This document shows positions 1-9,070 of a stretch of 64,000 bases of DNA, piece by piece (positions within the stretch are counted from its first letter, which is position 1; each line of letters starts with the position of its first letter). The stretch is taken from NCBI RefSeq assembly GCF_003011895.2, contig NZ_PXWF02000122.1, forward strand, positions 1 through 64,000, written 5' to 3'. The notes under the pieces were generated by a model. It was not told the origin of the DNA and searched no databases. It saw only the letters and a list, made by a program, of their open reading frames with translations. The position numbers were made by a program, and so were the translations under genes. Origin of the DNA: Massilia glaciei. GTDB taxonomy: Bacteria > Pseudomonadota > Gammaproteobacteria > Burkholderiales > Burkholderiaceae_D.

Positions 1-43
1 CAAAATCTGAATTGAGAATTGCTGTAAAAAAACGGAGAAAACA

Positions 44-1135
44 ATGAATTGGAATCACTTGGTAAAAGCGGGTGTCACAGCGGTTGCGGCAACGGTTTGT
101 TTCGGCGCCCAGGCGGAGGCGAACGGCGTGAGCGTGAGCATCGCGGCGGAAAAGATCAAGCTCAACAAAAACGACGATGTCGTCCTGAAGGTTACCTTTA
201 CCAATACTTCCGCAACCCCCCAACTGGTGCTCAAATGGCACACGCCATTCGCGGGCGTCGAAGAATCCCTGTTCGACGTGACCCGCGACGGCACCGCCGT
301 GCCTTACCTGGGCGCCCACTACAAGCGGCCGGCCCCGAAGGCGGGCGACTATTTCCTGCTCAAGCCGGGCGCGTCCCATTCGACCAAGGTAGAACTATCT
401 GGCCTGTACGATATGAGCGTGACGGGTGATTACGCGGTGCGCTATCGGACCAGTTCGTTCAGCATGTTCACCCCGAACCCGCGTGCGCACAGCGCCGCCA
501 GCACCCGCGCGGCGACGGAAATCAGCTCGGCGCCGGTGTCGCTGTGGATCGACGGACGCTTGCCGCGCGGTTCCGCGCCCGACCTGTCCGCGGCCAAGCG
601 CCCCGGCGGCGGTGGCGGCGGCACGGCCGGGCTCAGCTTCACCGGCTGCACCTCGAGCCAGGCAAGCACGATCACCTCGGCCGTGAACGCGGCCAAGAAC
701 ATGGCCTCGGGTTCGAGCAGCTACCTCGGCACCGGCAACGCGGGCGCGCGCTACACCAAATGGTTCGGCACCTATGACGCGTCGCGCTACGCCACCGTGC
801 GCAGCAACTTCGCCGCCATCGGGGACGCGTTCGCGACCAAGCCGGTGGTCGTCGACTGCAGCTGCAACCAGTCGTACTACGCCTATGTGTATCCAACCCA
901 GCCATACAAAATCTACGTCTGCAAGGCATTCTGGTCGGCCCCGCTGACGGGCACGGACTCGAAAGGCGGCACCATGATCCACGAGATGAGCCACTTCAAC
1001 GCCGTCGCCGGCACCGACGACGTGGTCTATGGCCAGAGCGGCGCGGCCAGCCTGGCGATCAGCAATCCATCGAAGGCAATCACCAACGCCGACTCGCACG
1101 AGTACTTTGCCGAGAACACCCCATCGCTGCAGTGA
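44..1135 (+). CDS. Secreted M35-family (aspzincin) zinc metalloprotease
   Basis: Predicted secreted deuterolysin/peptidyl-Lys metalloendopeptidase-type protease. A signal peptide ends near AQAEA (about residue 26). Residues about 28-150 form a beta-rich N-terminal domain, and a glycine run near residue 190 links it to the catalytic domain. HEMSH at 313-317 and GTDD at 323-326 form the HExxH + GTxxD signature, in which two His and an Asp bind zinc. The ATG at 44 has GGAG at 34-37, six bases upstream. A strong terminator follows the stop. The downstream convergent gene encodes a small secreted protein resembling residues 28-150. Family assignment is firm; the substrate is unknown (M35 enzymes often cut at Lys). 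Confidence 0.9.
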   Translation: MNWNHLVKAGVTAVAATVCFGAQAEANGVSVSIAAEKIKLNKNDDVVLKVTFTNTSATPQLVLKWHTPFAGVEESLFDVTRDGTAVPYLGAHYKRPAPKAGDYFLLKPGASHSTKVELSGLYDMSVTGDYAVRYRTSSFSMFTPNPRAHSAASTRAATEISSAPVSLWIDGRLPRGSAPDLSAAKRPGGGGGGTAGLSFTGCTSSQASTITSAVNAAKNMASGSSSYLGTGNAGARYTKWFGTYDASRYATVRSNFAAIGDAFATKPVVVDCSCNQSYYAYVYPTQPYKIYVCKAFWSAPLTGTDSKGGTMIHEMSHFNAVAGTDDVVYGQSGAASLAISNPSKAITNADSHEYFAENTPSLQ

Positions 1136-1150
1136 TAGCCGGGGAGGTGA

Positions 1151-1176
1151 AAAAGCGGGCCGCGGCCCGCTTTTTT
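1151..1176 (+). terminator. Rho-independent terminator after the M35 protease
   Basis: A GC-rich perfect inverted repeat (AAGCGGGCC/GGCCCGCTT, almost no loop) is followed by six T residues, 15 bases after the protease stop codon. The A-run on the left arm would let it also act on the converging minus-strand gene. Confidence 0.85.
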
Positions 1177-1195
1177 CATGCGCCGGCGCCGCGCC

Positions 1196-1690
1196 TCACC
1201 TGCCCGTGTAGGTGAACTGCACCGGCGCGAGCGCGAGCGTGCTTAGCTTGCCGAGCTGGTGCGGGTCGCTCAGATAACTGCCCACGTAGGTGAGCTCGTA
1301 ATGGTGGGTGCCCTTCTTGAAGTCGTAGCTGTCGGTGATGTCGATCTTGTTGCGGTGGCGCATGCGCGCCCTGATCTCGGTGAAATCGTCGGCGCCCAGG
1401 GCCTTGCGCTTGACGACGGGGCCGGTGTAGGCGACCGGGTCGCCGCCGCCGCTGCGGATCTCGAACACCTGCGCAGACAGCTCCTTGTCGCTGGCGACCG
1501 CTTTGGGCACGAACACATTGGCCTCGGTGCGGTTGTTGACGGTGAACTGCACCACCACTCGGCCGGCGCGCGTGTCGACGCTGACCGACTGGCTCACCAG
1601 TTTCATCGGTTTGCCCTGGGCCCAGGCGTTGTGGGAGAAGGCGAGCAGCAGGGCGGCGCCGGCGAGCGCGCCGGGAAGCGGTTTGAACAT
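1196..1690 (-). CDS. Secreted protein resembling the N-terminal domain of the adjacent M35 protease
   Basis: 164-aa protein of unrecognised family with a clear signal peptide (hydrophobic stretch ending NAWAQ, about residue 25). The mature part aligns by eye with residues about 28-145 of the neighbouring M35 protease. Shared features in order are a FT(V/N)-type beta strand, VFEI versus LFDV, VAYTGPVVKRK versus VPYLGAHYKRP, ADDF versus GDYF, and a KIDITDSYDF...YELTYVG block versus KVELSGLYDM...YAVRYRT. The ATG at 1690 has GGAG seven bases upstream. It lies downstream of motD on the same strand but looks unrelated to motility. A free-standing prodomain-like inhibitor or chaperone is an inference. 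Confidence 0.75.
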   Translation of the reverse strand: MFKPLPGALAGAALLLAFSHNAWAQGKPMKLVSQSVSVDTRAGRVVVQFTVNNRTEANVFVPKAVASDKELSAQVFEIRSGGGDPVAYTGPVVKRKALGADDFTEIRARMRHRNKIDITDSYDFKKGTHHYELTYVGSYLSDPHQLGKLSTLALAPVQFTYTGR

Positions 1691-1789
1691 GGTCGGTCTC
1701 CATCTGGTCTGTGGGCCGATTTTGCTACTTTTTTGCCAATTTGCCTAGAGCAATATTTTTTCGGCGCGTGGGCGCTGTTGTTTTGGCGG

Positions 1790-2557
1790 TCACGGGATCG
1801 CGATTTCCTCGGCCGTCCCGGGCAGCTTCGAGACGATCGTGACGGCCACCCGGCGGTTGCGCGCGCGCCCCTCGGGCGCCCCGTTCGGGGCCACCGGCAT
1901 GTTGGCGCCGTGCCCGAGCACGGTCAGGCGCCGTTCGTCGACGCCGCTGTCGATGAACAGGCGCACAACGCTGGCCGCGCGCACGGCCGACAATTCCCAG
2001 TTCGAGGCGAACTGGGCGTTGCTGATCGGGGTCGGGTCGGTGTGGCCCTCGACCTGCAGCAGGTGGGGGTCGTCGCGCAGCAGCAGCGCCACCGCGCCCA
2101 GCGCCTGGCGCGACCGCGCCGTCAGCGCCGCCTGGCCCGGCTCGAACAGGACGCTGGCGTTGATCTCGATGCTGACCCCGATGCCGCTCTGGGTGACCCT
2201 GACCTTACCCTCGCGCACGAGCGGGCCGAGCGTCGCCTTGAGCCCCTGGGCCAGCCTGGTGAGCGCCTCCCGTTCGCGCCGCAGCGCCTCCTGGCGGCGC
2301 TTGCGCACCAGGTCCGGCAGCGAGAACGCGGGCGGCGCGTTGGCCGCGCCGCCCGCGCCGGCCTCGGCGCCGTGCTTGCCGAAGGCGTCGCCGAGCGACG
2401 CCGACAGCACCTTGACCTTGCCCTCGTTGACCGAGGAGATCGCGTACATGACGACGAAAAAGGCGAACAACAGGGTGATGAAGTCGGCGTACGAGATCAG
2501 CCAGCGCTCGTGGTTCTCGGCGTTCTCGGCGTCCTCGGCGTAGCGTTTGCGGGCCAT
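1790..2557 (-). CDS. motD: Flagellar motor stator protein MotD (MotB/OmpA family)
   Basis: Inner-membrane stator subunit that anchors the MotC proton channel to peptidoglycan. The N-terminus has the basic start MARKRY and the transmembrane helix with the conserved plug Asp (SYADFITLLFAFFVVMYAIS). The C-terminal OmpA-like domain carries VEGHTDPTPI and the NWELSAVRA block that binds peptidoglycan. The reading frame is open far upstream inside motC and fliA. The start chosen is the ATG at 2557, because the MotB-type N-terminus begins there, 11 bases after the motC stop. 255 aa is normal for MotD. Confidence 0.93.
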   Translation of the reverse strand: MARKRYAEDAENAENHERWLISYADFITLLFAFFVVMYAISSVNEGKVKVLSASLGDAFGKHGAEAGAGGAANAPPAFSLPDLVRKRRQEALRREREALTRLAQGLKATLGPLVREGKVRVTQSGIGVSIEINASVLFEPGQAALTARSRQALGAVALLLRDDPHLLQVEGHTDPTPISNAQFASNWELSAVRAASVVRLFIDSGVDERRLTVLGHGANMPVAPNGAPEGRARNRRVAVTIVSKLPGTAEEIAIP

Positions 2558-2568
2558 CCGGCAGGCGC

Positions 2569-3315
2569 CTAGGGGCGCGCCAGCATGCCGGCCACGCGCT
2601 CGTCGATCACGCGCGAATGGTCGCCGCTGGCGATGTCGTAGAACACCTCGACCAGGATGTCGTACTGGGCCACGGTCTCGGCGACGATGGTCTTGAGCTT
2701 GTTGGCGACCGGGTAGAAGAACATGTTGGCCAGCCCCACCCCGTACACGGTCGAGACGAACGCGACGGCGATGCCGCCGCCCAGCTTGGCCGGCTCGCTC
2801 AGGTTCTCCATCACGTGGATCAGGCCCAGAACAGCGCCCAGGATCCCGATCGTGGGCGAGTAGCCGGCCGCCGCCTCCCACACCTTGATCGCCTGGCGCT
2901 GGCCGAATTCGTAGGCGCTCACCTCGGCCTCGAGCAGGCCGCGCAGCTTGGCCGGCTCGATGCCGTCGACGATCAGGCGCAGCCCCTTCTTGATGAACGG
3001 GTCGGTGGCGCCGGCCATCTGGCGCTCGAGCGAGAGCAGGCCGTCGCGGCGCGCCTGCTGGCTCCACAGGCCGATCTCGCGCGCCAGCTTGGCGCGCTGG
3101 CTCGGCGGCGGCCGGAACACCCAGGCCAGCATGCGCAGGCCGCGCACGAAGGTCGGGCGCTCGGTCTGCAGCAGCACCGCGCCGGCGGTGCCGACGACGA
3201 CGATCAGGAACGCGGCCGGCTGCAGCAGCGAATCGACCTTGCCGCCCTCGAGGCTGTGGCCGATGAACAGGCCGGCCAGCGCCAGCGCGACGCCCGCTAC
3301 GCTGGACCAGTCCAT
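2569..3315 (-). CDS. motC: Flagellar motor stator protein MotC (MotA family)
   Basis: Four-helix MotA-type channel subunit, 248 aa, normal for MotC. The N-terminus (MDWSSVAGVALALAGLFIGH) is the first membrane helix. The cytoplasmic loop follows, then the C-terminal helices including SPTIGILGAVLGLIHVMENL and GIAVAFVSTVYGVGLANMFF, the MotA signature region. The ATG has AAGGAG five bases upstream and overlaps the end of fliA by 19 bases, which suggests translational coupling. It works with motD immediately downstream. Confidence 0.94.
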   Translation of the reverse strand: MDWSSVAGVALALAGLFIGHSLEGGKVDSLLQPAAFLIVVVGTAGAVLLQTERPTFVRGLRMLAWVFRPPPSQRAKLAREIGLWSQQARRDGLLSLERQMAGATDPFIKKGLRLIVDGIEPAKLRGLLEAEVSAYEFGQRQAIKVWEAAAGYSPTIGILGAVLGLIHVMENLSEPAKLGGGIAVAFVSTVYGVGLANMFFYPVANKLKTIVAETVAQYDILVEVFYDIASGDHSRVIDERVAGMLARP

Positions 3316-4025
3316 GCCTGCTCCTTGAGTGTGGCGCGCAGGCGCACCACGGCCTGCGTGTGCAGCTGCGACACGCGCGATTCGGACACGCCCATGACGG
3401 CCCCGATCTCCTTGAGGTTGAGCTCCTCCTCGTAGTACAGGCCCATGAGCAGTTTCTCACGCGGCGGCAGCGCCTCGATGGCGTCGACCACTGCTTGGCG
3501 GAAGTCGCCGTCCATGAGCGTGCGCAGCGGGTCGGCGTCGTCGACCGCGTAGCGGTCAAGGAAGCTGTCGTTGCCCTCGGTGTCGTGGAAATCCTCGTAG
3601 TAGAGCAACTGGTGGCCGCCGCCGTCGCCCAGCATGTCCTGGTAGTCAGCCAGCGACAGCTTGAGCTGTTTGGCGACCTCGGACTCGCTCGGCGGGTGGC
3701 CCAGGCGCTGCTGCAGGGTGCTCATCGCGGTCTCGATCTTGCGCATGTTCTGGCGCATCGAGCGCGGCAGCCAGTCGCTGCTGCGCAGCTCGTCGAGCAT
3801 GGCGCCGCGGATGCGCAGCACCGCGTAGGTCTCGAACTGGGCGCCGTGGGTCTCCTCGTAGCGGCTGATCGCGTCGAGCAGGCCCATCATGCCGGCCTGC
3901 ACCAGGTCGTCGACCTCGACGCTGGCGGGCAGCTTGGCCTTCATGTGGTGGGCCAGGCGCTTGACCAACGGCATGTGCTCCGTCAGCAGGTGGTCCTTGT
4001 CCGTTTTGCCTTTGACCGTGTACAT
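3297..4025 (-). CDS. fliA: Flagellar sigma factor FliA (sigma-28, RpoF)
   Basis: Sigma-70 family factor for late flagellar genes. Region 2 is seen as EVDDLVQAGMMGLLDAISRYE and the GAQFETYAVLRIRGAMLDELR core-binding/-10 recognition block. Region 3 is RLGHPPSESEVAKQL. Region 4 is the helix-turn-helix LKEIGAVMGVSESRVSQLHTQAV near the C-terminus. 242 aa is the usual length. It follows flhG with a 52-base gap and overlaps motC. Confidence 0.96.
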   Translation of the reverse strand: MYTVKGKTDKDHLLTEHMPLVKRLAHHMKAKLPASVEVDDLVQAGMMGLLDAISRYEETHGAQFETYAVLRIRGAMLDELRSSDWLPRSMRQNMRKIETAMSTLQQRLGHPPSESEVAKQLKLSLADYQDMLGDGGGHQLLYYEDFHDTEGNDSFLDRYAVDDADPLRTLMDGDFRQAVVDAIEALPPREKLLMGLYYEEELNLKEIGAVMGVSESRVSQLHTQAVVRLRATLKEQAWTGPA

Positions 4026-4077
4026 GGTTATTCTTGTCGTTGTTGGGCCAAAATGGCGGTTTTTCCCCAGCCCCCCT

Positions 4078-4887
4078 TCAGCGCGGGCCGAGCGCCACCT
4101 GTCCGTCCGAGAGGCGCCCGGCCAAGCGCCGGAACGCCACCGAGGCCCCGGCCAGCGGGAACGCGTCGACCACGGCGCGCCCCAGGCGCGCGGCGCGGTG
4201 CAGGTATTCGTCGGCCGGCACCGAGCCCATCGACGTCAACTGGACGGCCAGGTAGCGGCTTGCCGCCGAGCACATATTATCGTATACCATCTTTGCCTCG
4301 GTTTCGGAAGCCCCGGTCACGAGAATGCCGAACGGGCGCCGCCCCAGTTGCTGCGAGAGCCGCTTGACGAGGGTGTAGGCGGCCGTGATCGATTCGGCGC
4401 CGGTCGAAACCTGGACCACGATCTCGGCGCTGCCCATGACCGCCAGCGGGAACCGGTCGTCGGCGCCGAACTCGCCGTCGACGAGTACGATGCCGCTCTG
4501 GCGCGCCAGCACGTCGAACGCCTTGGCCAGGCGGCGCGCGTCGTCGGCGCCCGGGCGCTGCGCCGCGCCGGCCGGCGCCAGGCTGGCCACCCCGAAGCCC
4601 TGCGGCACCTGGCGCACCACCTGGTCGAGCGCGCACTGCTGGCGCGCCACCGCCAGCAGCGAGCGCTCCTGGTCGAGGCCGAGCCGGCGCGCCACCCCGT
4701 AGCCGCGTTCGCAGGCGTCGAGCACCAGCACCTCGTTGCCGGCGCGCGCGAGCGAGGCGCCCAGGTTGACCAGCATGGCGCCCTTGTCGTCGCGCTCGAG
4801 GGCCGACAGGAAGCTGACCACGCGCGGGCGCGGCCCGGCCAGCATGCGGCGCAGGCCCTCCGCCTGGTCGAAATCGAAACTAGCCAA
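4078..4887 (-). CDS. flhG: FlhG/FleN-type MinD-like flagellar number regulator with degenerate Walker A
   Basis: ParA/MinD-fold protein encoded directly after flhF, the standard place for the flagellar number regulator. The MinD-like features LVNLGASLARAGNEVLVLDA, ILVDGEFGADDRF and FGILVTGASETEAK are present. At the expected P-loop (residues about 26-40) it reads FLSALERDDKGAMLVNLG in place of the usual GKGGVGKS/T, so nucleotide binding may be altered or lost. The start is the TTG at 4887, with GAGGTG upstream; it overlaps the flhF stop by 8 bases. Identity rests mainly on synteny and fold. Confidence 0.85.
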   Translation of the reverse strand: MASFDFDQAEGLRRMLAGPRPRVVSFLSALERDDKGAMLVNLGASLARAGNEVLVLDACERGYGVARRLGLDQERSLLAVARQQCALDQVVRQVPQGFGVASLAPAGAAQRPGADDARRLAKAFDVLARQSGIVLVDGEFGADDRFPLAVMGSAEIVVQVSTGAESITAAYTLVKRLSQQLGRRPFGILVTGASETEAKMVYDNMCSAASRYLAVQLTSMGSVPADEYLHRAARLGRAVVDAFPLAGASVAFRRLAGRLSDGQVALGPR

Positions 4888-6358
4888 GGGACACCTCGGC
4901 GGCGCGTGCCACGCGCCCGGCGCCGCGCGCCATCAGCAGCGACAGCTCGGCGTCCGCGTACTCGTTGGCGTCGTCGCGCTCGAGGCTGAAGGCGTGCTCG
5001 ATCAGCGCCGCCGGGTCGGGCAACTGCAGGTCCTCGGGCACGCGCTGGCCGTTCGAGATGTAGTACAGCATGAGCTTGTGGCGGATCACGACGTCGAGCA
5101 CGTTGCCGACCGAGGCCGCCTCGTCGAGCTTGGTCATGATGGCGCCGGCCAGGCCGCTGCCCTGGTAGGCCCGCACCACCTCGGCCAGCGTCTCGTTGGT
5201 CGAGGTCGCGTTCAGGCACAGCAGGCGGCGCACGTCGGCGCCCGACTGCGACAGCATCGCCACCTGCTCGCCGACCATCTGGTCGCGCTGGGACACGCCG
5301 ACCGTGTCGATGAGCACGATGTGCTTGTTGCGCATCTCGCGCAGCGCGATGCGCAGGTCGGCCTCGTCCTTGACCGAATGGACCATCACGCCGAGGATCT
5401 TGCCGTAGATGCGCAGTTGCTCGTGGCCGCCGATACGATAGGCGTCGGTGGTGATCAGGGCGACCTTGTCGGCGCCGTGGCGCATGACGCAGCGCGCGGC
5501 CAGCTTGGCGGTGGTGGTGGTCTTGCCGACCCCGGTCGGGCCGACCAGCGCGAACACGCCGCCGCCGCCGAGCAGCGCGTCCTCGTCGGGCATGCAGGCG
5601 AGGTTGCGCGCCATCACGGTCTTGATCCATTGCCAGCCGGCCTCGCCGGTTTTGCCCTCGGGCAGCTTGTCGCTCAAAAAGCGCGCCAGGCTGGCGCTGA
5701 AGCCGGCCGCGAGCAGTTCGCGCAGCACCGCCGTGCGTGGCGCGTCGCGCCCTGGGGCGGCGCCCGCCGACGCGCTTGAGAGGCGGTCCTCCATCAGGCC
5801 GCGCATGGCGCGCATCTCGTCGCGCATGCCCGACATCTCGGCCGCGGCGCTGTCGCGCGCCTGGGCGATCGCGACCGCCATCAGGGCGCTCATCTCGGAG
5901 ATCGGGAACGAGGCGGCCAGCGCCGGCTGGGGCGCGGACGCGCCCTGCCCTCCGACCGGGGCTGCGGCGGCGGCGACAGGCTCCGGGCGCCGGTCGAGGG
6001 GGGCATCAAGGCGCGCGTTCTGGAGAGCGTTCTGGCGCGCGTCCATGTCCGCGTCGAGCCGCGCGGCCATCAGCGCCTCGAGCGGGGGCGTCTGCGGGGC
6101 GGGCTGCTGCTGCGCGCCCAGGTTGGCGTAGGATTCGAGCGGATAATCAAGGTGCGCGAGGTCCAGGCGCGGCTGCGCCATCTCGGTGCCGGCCGCCGGC
6201 GCGGCGATCGAGGCGACGTCGTCGCCACCGAGCGCGAGCACCTCGACGGCGCCGTCGACCACCCGGTTCGACAGGATCACGGCGTCGGCGCCGAGCGCGT
6301 CGCGCACCTTGCGCAGGGCCTCGCGGGCGGTGCGGGCGGTAAATTTTTGGACATTCAT
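4880..6358 (-). CDS. flhF: Flagellar biosynthesis GTPase FlhF
   Basis: SRP-type GTPase that directs flagellum placement. Residues 1-45 form the FlhF N-terminal domain (MNVQKFTARTAREALRKV). Residues about 50-205 are a low-complexity Ala/Pro-rich linker. The NG domain carries GPTGVGKT at 273-280, the TTDAYRIGGHEQL loop, VLIDTVGVSQRD (G3) and TKLDEA (G4). The frame is open 17 codons further upstream, but the ATG at 6358 has AGGAG six bases upstream and begins with the family's conserved N-terminus. The stop overlaps flhG. Confidence 0.95.
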   Translation of the reverse strand: MNVQKFTARTAREALRKVRDALGADAVILSNRVVDGAVEVLALGGDDVASIAAPAAGTEMAQPRLDLAHLDYPLESYANLGAQQQPAPQTPPLEALMAARLDADMDARQNALQNARLDAPLDRRPEPVAAAAAPVGGQGASAPQPALAASFPISEMSALMAVAIAQARDSAAAEMSGMRDEMRAMRGLMEDRLSSASAGAAPGRDAPRTAVLRELLAAGFSASLARFLSDKLPEGKTGEAGWQWIKTVMARNLACMPDEDALLGGGGVFALVGPTGVGKTTTTAKLAARCVMRHGADKVALITTDAYRIGGHEQLRIYGKILGVMVHSVKDEADLRIALREMRNKHIVLIDTVGVSQRDQMVGEQVAMLSQSGADVRRLLCLNATSTNETLAEVVRAYQGSGLAGAIMTKLDEAASVGNVLDVVIRHKLMLYYISNGQRVPEDLQLPDPAALIEHAFSLERDDANEYADAELSLLMARGAGRVARAAEVSLG

Positions 6359-6613
6359 CGTCGACTCCTGGGTTCGGCGTGCCGCGCGCGGGGCGGCGGC
6401 ATTGATCACAGTGTCATTATTGACGACGGCCGGGCGCGGCCATCAAGGGAGAAGGCGGGCGTTTACCCCCTTTTCCTAAGTGCAAGAAACCGTTTGGATG
6501 CCGCGCCGGACCACCAAAAAACATGATATTTATTGCCTTGCAACATCAAAAAAATGGTACATGATACAGAAACACAAGCACAAGCCTGTATCAATAGATT
6601 GGAGGAAAATAAA

Positions 6614-6844
6614 ATGAAAATGACCACAAACCTGCAATACTTTCAACACAATAAGCATAACTTACTCGCAAGCAGCAAGCATTTCCAGCGCTTCGACCGG
6701 TTGATCGCCCCGATCGGCAGCATCTGCCTCGTGCTCGGCGCCGGCGCCGCGCTTGCAGGTTCAAGCCAGGCAGCCACCTACGCAATCCCCGCCGGGCTGC
6801 TGCTGCACTTCGCGAATGCGTTCGCGCGATGGTGGCAGGACTAA
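6614..6844 (+). CDS. Small two-helix membrane protein, unknown function
   Basis: 76-aa protein not recognised as a known family. It has a polar N-terminus (MKMTTNLQYFQHNKHN) and two hydrophobic segments, LIAPIGSICLVLGAGAALAG and YAIPAGLLLHFANAF, ending in ARWWQD. The start is the ATG at 6614, because GGAGG lies at 6601-6605 with ideal spacing; the longer open frame from 6533 has no such site. It is transcribed against the flagellar genes, between the flhA stop and the flhF start. Confidence 0.7.
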   Translation: MKMTTNLQYFQHNKHNLLASSKHFQRFDRLIAPIGSICLVLGAGAALAGSSQAATYAIPAGLLLHFANAFARWWQD

Positions 6845-6988
6845 CAGTCCAGCCGGCGCAGGCAAGCGCCCAGAACGCCCGCGTGGCCGCACAACCGCCC
6901 GCTCCCTTGCCTTCCCCACCCTGCCGCCCCCACCCACGCCGGCATCTTTTCCCCAGCCCCTCCTTTTGCCCCCACGCAGCCGCGGGAC

Positions 6989-9070
6989 TCATCCTGCACC
7001 AACCAGGCTGGTGACCCTGATCGTCTTAGTTTCCGGAATCTCCGCGTGCGACAGCACCTTTAGCTGCGGCAACGCGCGCCGCAAGAAGCGCGACAGCAGC
7101 GGGCGCAACGGCCCCGGCACCAGCAGCACCGGGGTCAGTCCCATCTGCTCCTGCAAGGCGGCGGCGGCGCCGGCTTGGCTGGCGATGGTGTCGGCCAGGC
7201 CCGGCTCGATGCCGGCGCCGTCGCCGCCGGCGCCGAGCGCCTGCATCAGCAGCCGCTCGAGGCGGTTGTCGAGCGTCATCACCGACAACTCGTTCGCGCC
7301 CGGGAACAACTGCTGCACGATGGCCCGCCCGAGCGCGATGCGCACCTGCGCCGTGAGCTCGTTCGGGTCCTGGCCATGCACCGCGTGCTCGGACAAGGTC
7401 TCGACCACCGAGCGCATGTCGCGGATGTGGACGCCCTCGACGAGCAGGTTCTGCAGCACCTTCTGCAGGGTCGACAGCGACACCAGCTTGGGCACCAGGT
7501 CCTCGACCAGCTTGGGGCTGTCCTTGACCAGGTGGTCGAGCAGCGCCTGCACCTCGGCGCGCCCGAGCAGCTCCGAGGCGTGGCTCGTGATCAGGTGGTT
7601 CAGGTGGGTCGCCACCACGGTGCCGGCGTCGACCACGGTGAAACCCATGTTCTGGGCCTCCTCGCGCAGGTTGGCGTCGATCCACGTGGCCGGCAGCCCG
7701 AACGCGGGGTCGGTGGTGGGCGCGCCCGGCAGCGTGCCGCTCGCCATGCCCGGGTTGATCGCCAGGAACTGGCCGTTGAAGGCCTCGCCCGCGCCCACCT
7801 CGACGCCCTTGAGCGTGATGCGGTAGGACGAGGGCTTGAGCTCGAGGTTGTCGCGGATGTGCACCGGCGGCGCCAAAAAGCCGACCTCCTGGGCGAACTT
7901 CTTGCGGATGCCCTTGATGCGCTTGAGCAGCTCGCCGCCCTGGGTCTTGTCGACCAGCGGGATCAGGCGGTAGCCGACCTCGAGCCCGAGCGTGTCGACC
8001 GGCAGCACGTCCTGCCAGCTGGCCTCCTCCTGCTCGGGCGCGGCGGGCGGCGCCGGCGGCGCGTCCTTCTCGGGGGCGGCGGCGCGGCGCCGGTCGACCG
8101 CGTAGGCGATCCCGGCCAGGCAGGCGGCCAGCAGCAGGAACACCAGGTTCGGCATGCCGGGGATCACGCCCATGGCGCCGATGATGGCGGCAGTGATGTA
8201 GAGCACCTGCGGCTTGGCGAACAACTGGTGCACCAGCTGGCCGCCGATGTCCTGGTCGCTCGAGACGCGCGAGACCACGATGCCGGCCGCCGTCGAGATG
8301 ATCAGCGACGGGATCTGGGCCACCAGGCCGTCGCCGATGGCCAGCAGGGTGTAGGTCTCGAGCGCGGCGGCAAAGCCGAGCTCGTGCTGGAGCATGCCCA
8401 CCAGCAGGCCGCCGACGATGTTGATGACGGTGATGATGATGCCGGCCACGGCGTCGCCGCGCACGTATTTGGAGGCGCCGTCCATGGCGCCGTAGAACTC
8501 GGCCTCCTGGCCGACCTCGGCGCGCCGCCGGCGCGCCTCGTCCTCGCCGATCAAGCCGGCGTTGAGGTCGGCGTCGATCGCCATTTGCTTGCCCGGCATG
8601 GCGTCGAGCGCGAAGCGCGCGCCGACCTCGGCGATGCGCCCGGCCCCCTTGGTCACGACGGTGAAGTTGATGATGGTGAGGATCACGAAGACGACGATGC
8701 CGACCGCGTAGTTGCCGCCGATGAGGAAGTGGCCGAAGGCCTCGATCACCTTGCCGGCGGCGGCGCCGCCGTTGTGTCCCTCGGTCAGCACCACGCGCGT
8801 CGAGGCCACGTTGAGCGACAGGCGCAGCATGGTCGACACCAGCAGGATGGTCGGGAAGGCCAGGAAGTCGAGCGGCTTGACCGTGTACAGGGCCGTGAGC
8901 AGCACGATGATCGACAGCGCGATGTTAAAGCTGAAGAACACGTCGAGCGCGAAGGCCGGCAGCGGCAGCACCATCATCGCCAGCAGCAGCACGATGATGA
9001 CCGGCGCGGCCACCTGGCCGCCCTTGCCCCCGAGGTTGCTCAGCCATGCAGGCAGGCGCAGGTTGTCCAT
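6989..9070 (-). CDS. flhA: Flagellar export apparatus protein FlhA
   Basis: Core inner-membrane component of the flagellar type III export gate, 693 aa as expected. The N-terminal half is a multi-helix membrane domain, including PTILLVSTMLRLSLNVASTR and the FHIPEP-type loop GRIAEVGARFALDAMPGKQM. The C-terminal cytoplasmic domain begins after a charged linker near residue 330 and carries the ILQNLL...IRDMRSVVETL chaperone-docking region. It follows flhB with a 319-base gap. Confidence 0.97.
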   Translation of the reverse strand: MDNLRLPAWLSNLGGKGGQVAAPVIIVLLLAMMVLPLPAFALDVFFSFNIALSIIVLLTALYTVKPLDFLAFPTILLVSTMLRLSLNVASTRVVLTEGHNGGAAAGKVIEAFGHFLIGGNYAVGIVVFVILTIINFTVVTKGAGRIAEVGARFALDAMPGKQMAIDADLNAGLIGEDEARRRRAEVGQEAEFYGAMDGASKYVRGDAVAGIIITVINIVGGLLVGMLQHELGFAAALETYTLLAIGDGLVAQIPSLIISTAAGIVVSRVSSDQDIGGQLVHQLFAKPQVLYITAAIIGAMGVIPGMPNLVFLLLAACLAGIAYAVDRRRAAAPEKDAPPAPPAAPEQEEASWQDVLPVDTLGLEVGYRLIPLVDKTQGGELLKRIKGIRKKFAQEVGFLAPPVHIRDNLELKPSSYRITLKGVEVGAGEAFNGQFLAINPGMASGTLPGAPTTDPAFGLPATWIDANLREEAQNMGFTVVDAGTVVATHLNHLITSHASELLGRAEVQALLDHLVKDSPKLVEDLVPKLVSLSTLQKVLQNLLVEGVHIRDMRSVVETLSEHAVHGQDPNELTAQVRIALGRAIVQQLFPGANELSVMTLDNRLERLLMQALGAGGDGAGIEPGLADTIASQAGAAAALQEQMGLTPVLLVPGPLRPLLSRFLRRALPQLKVLSHAEIPETKTIRVTSLVGAG

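Noticed and set aside
1259-2572. 437-aa plus-strand frame across the small secreted protein and motD
   Set aside because: Spans two well-supported minus-strand genes and shows shadow composition.
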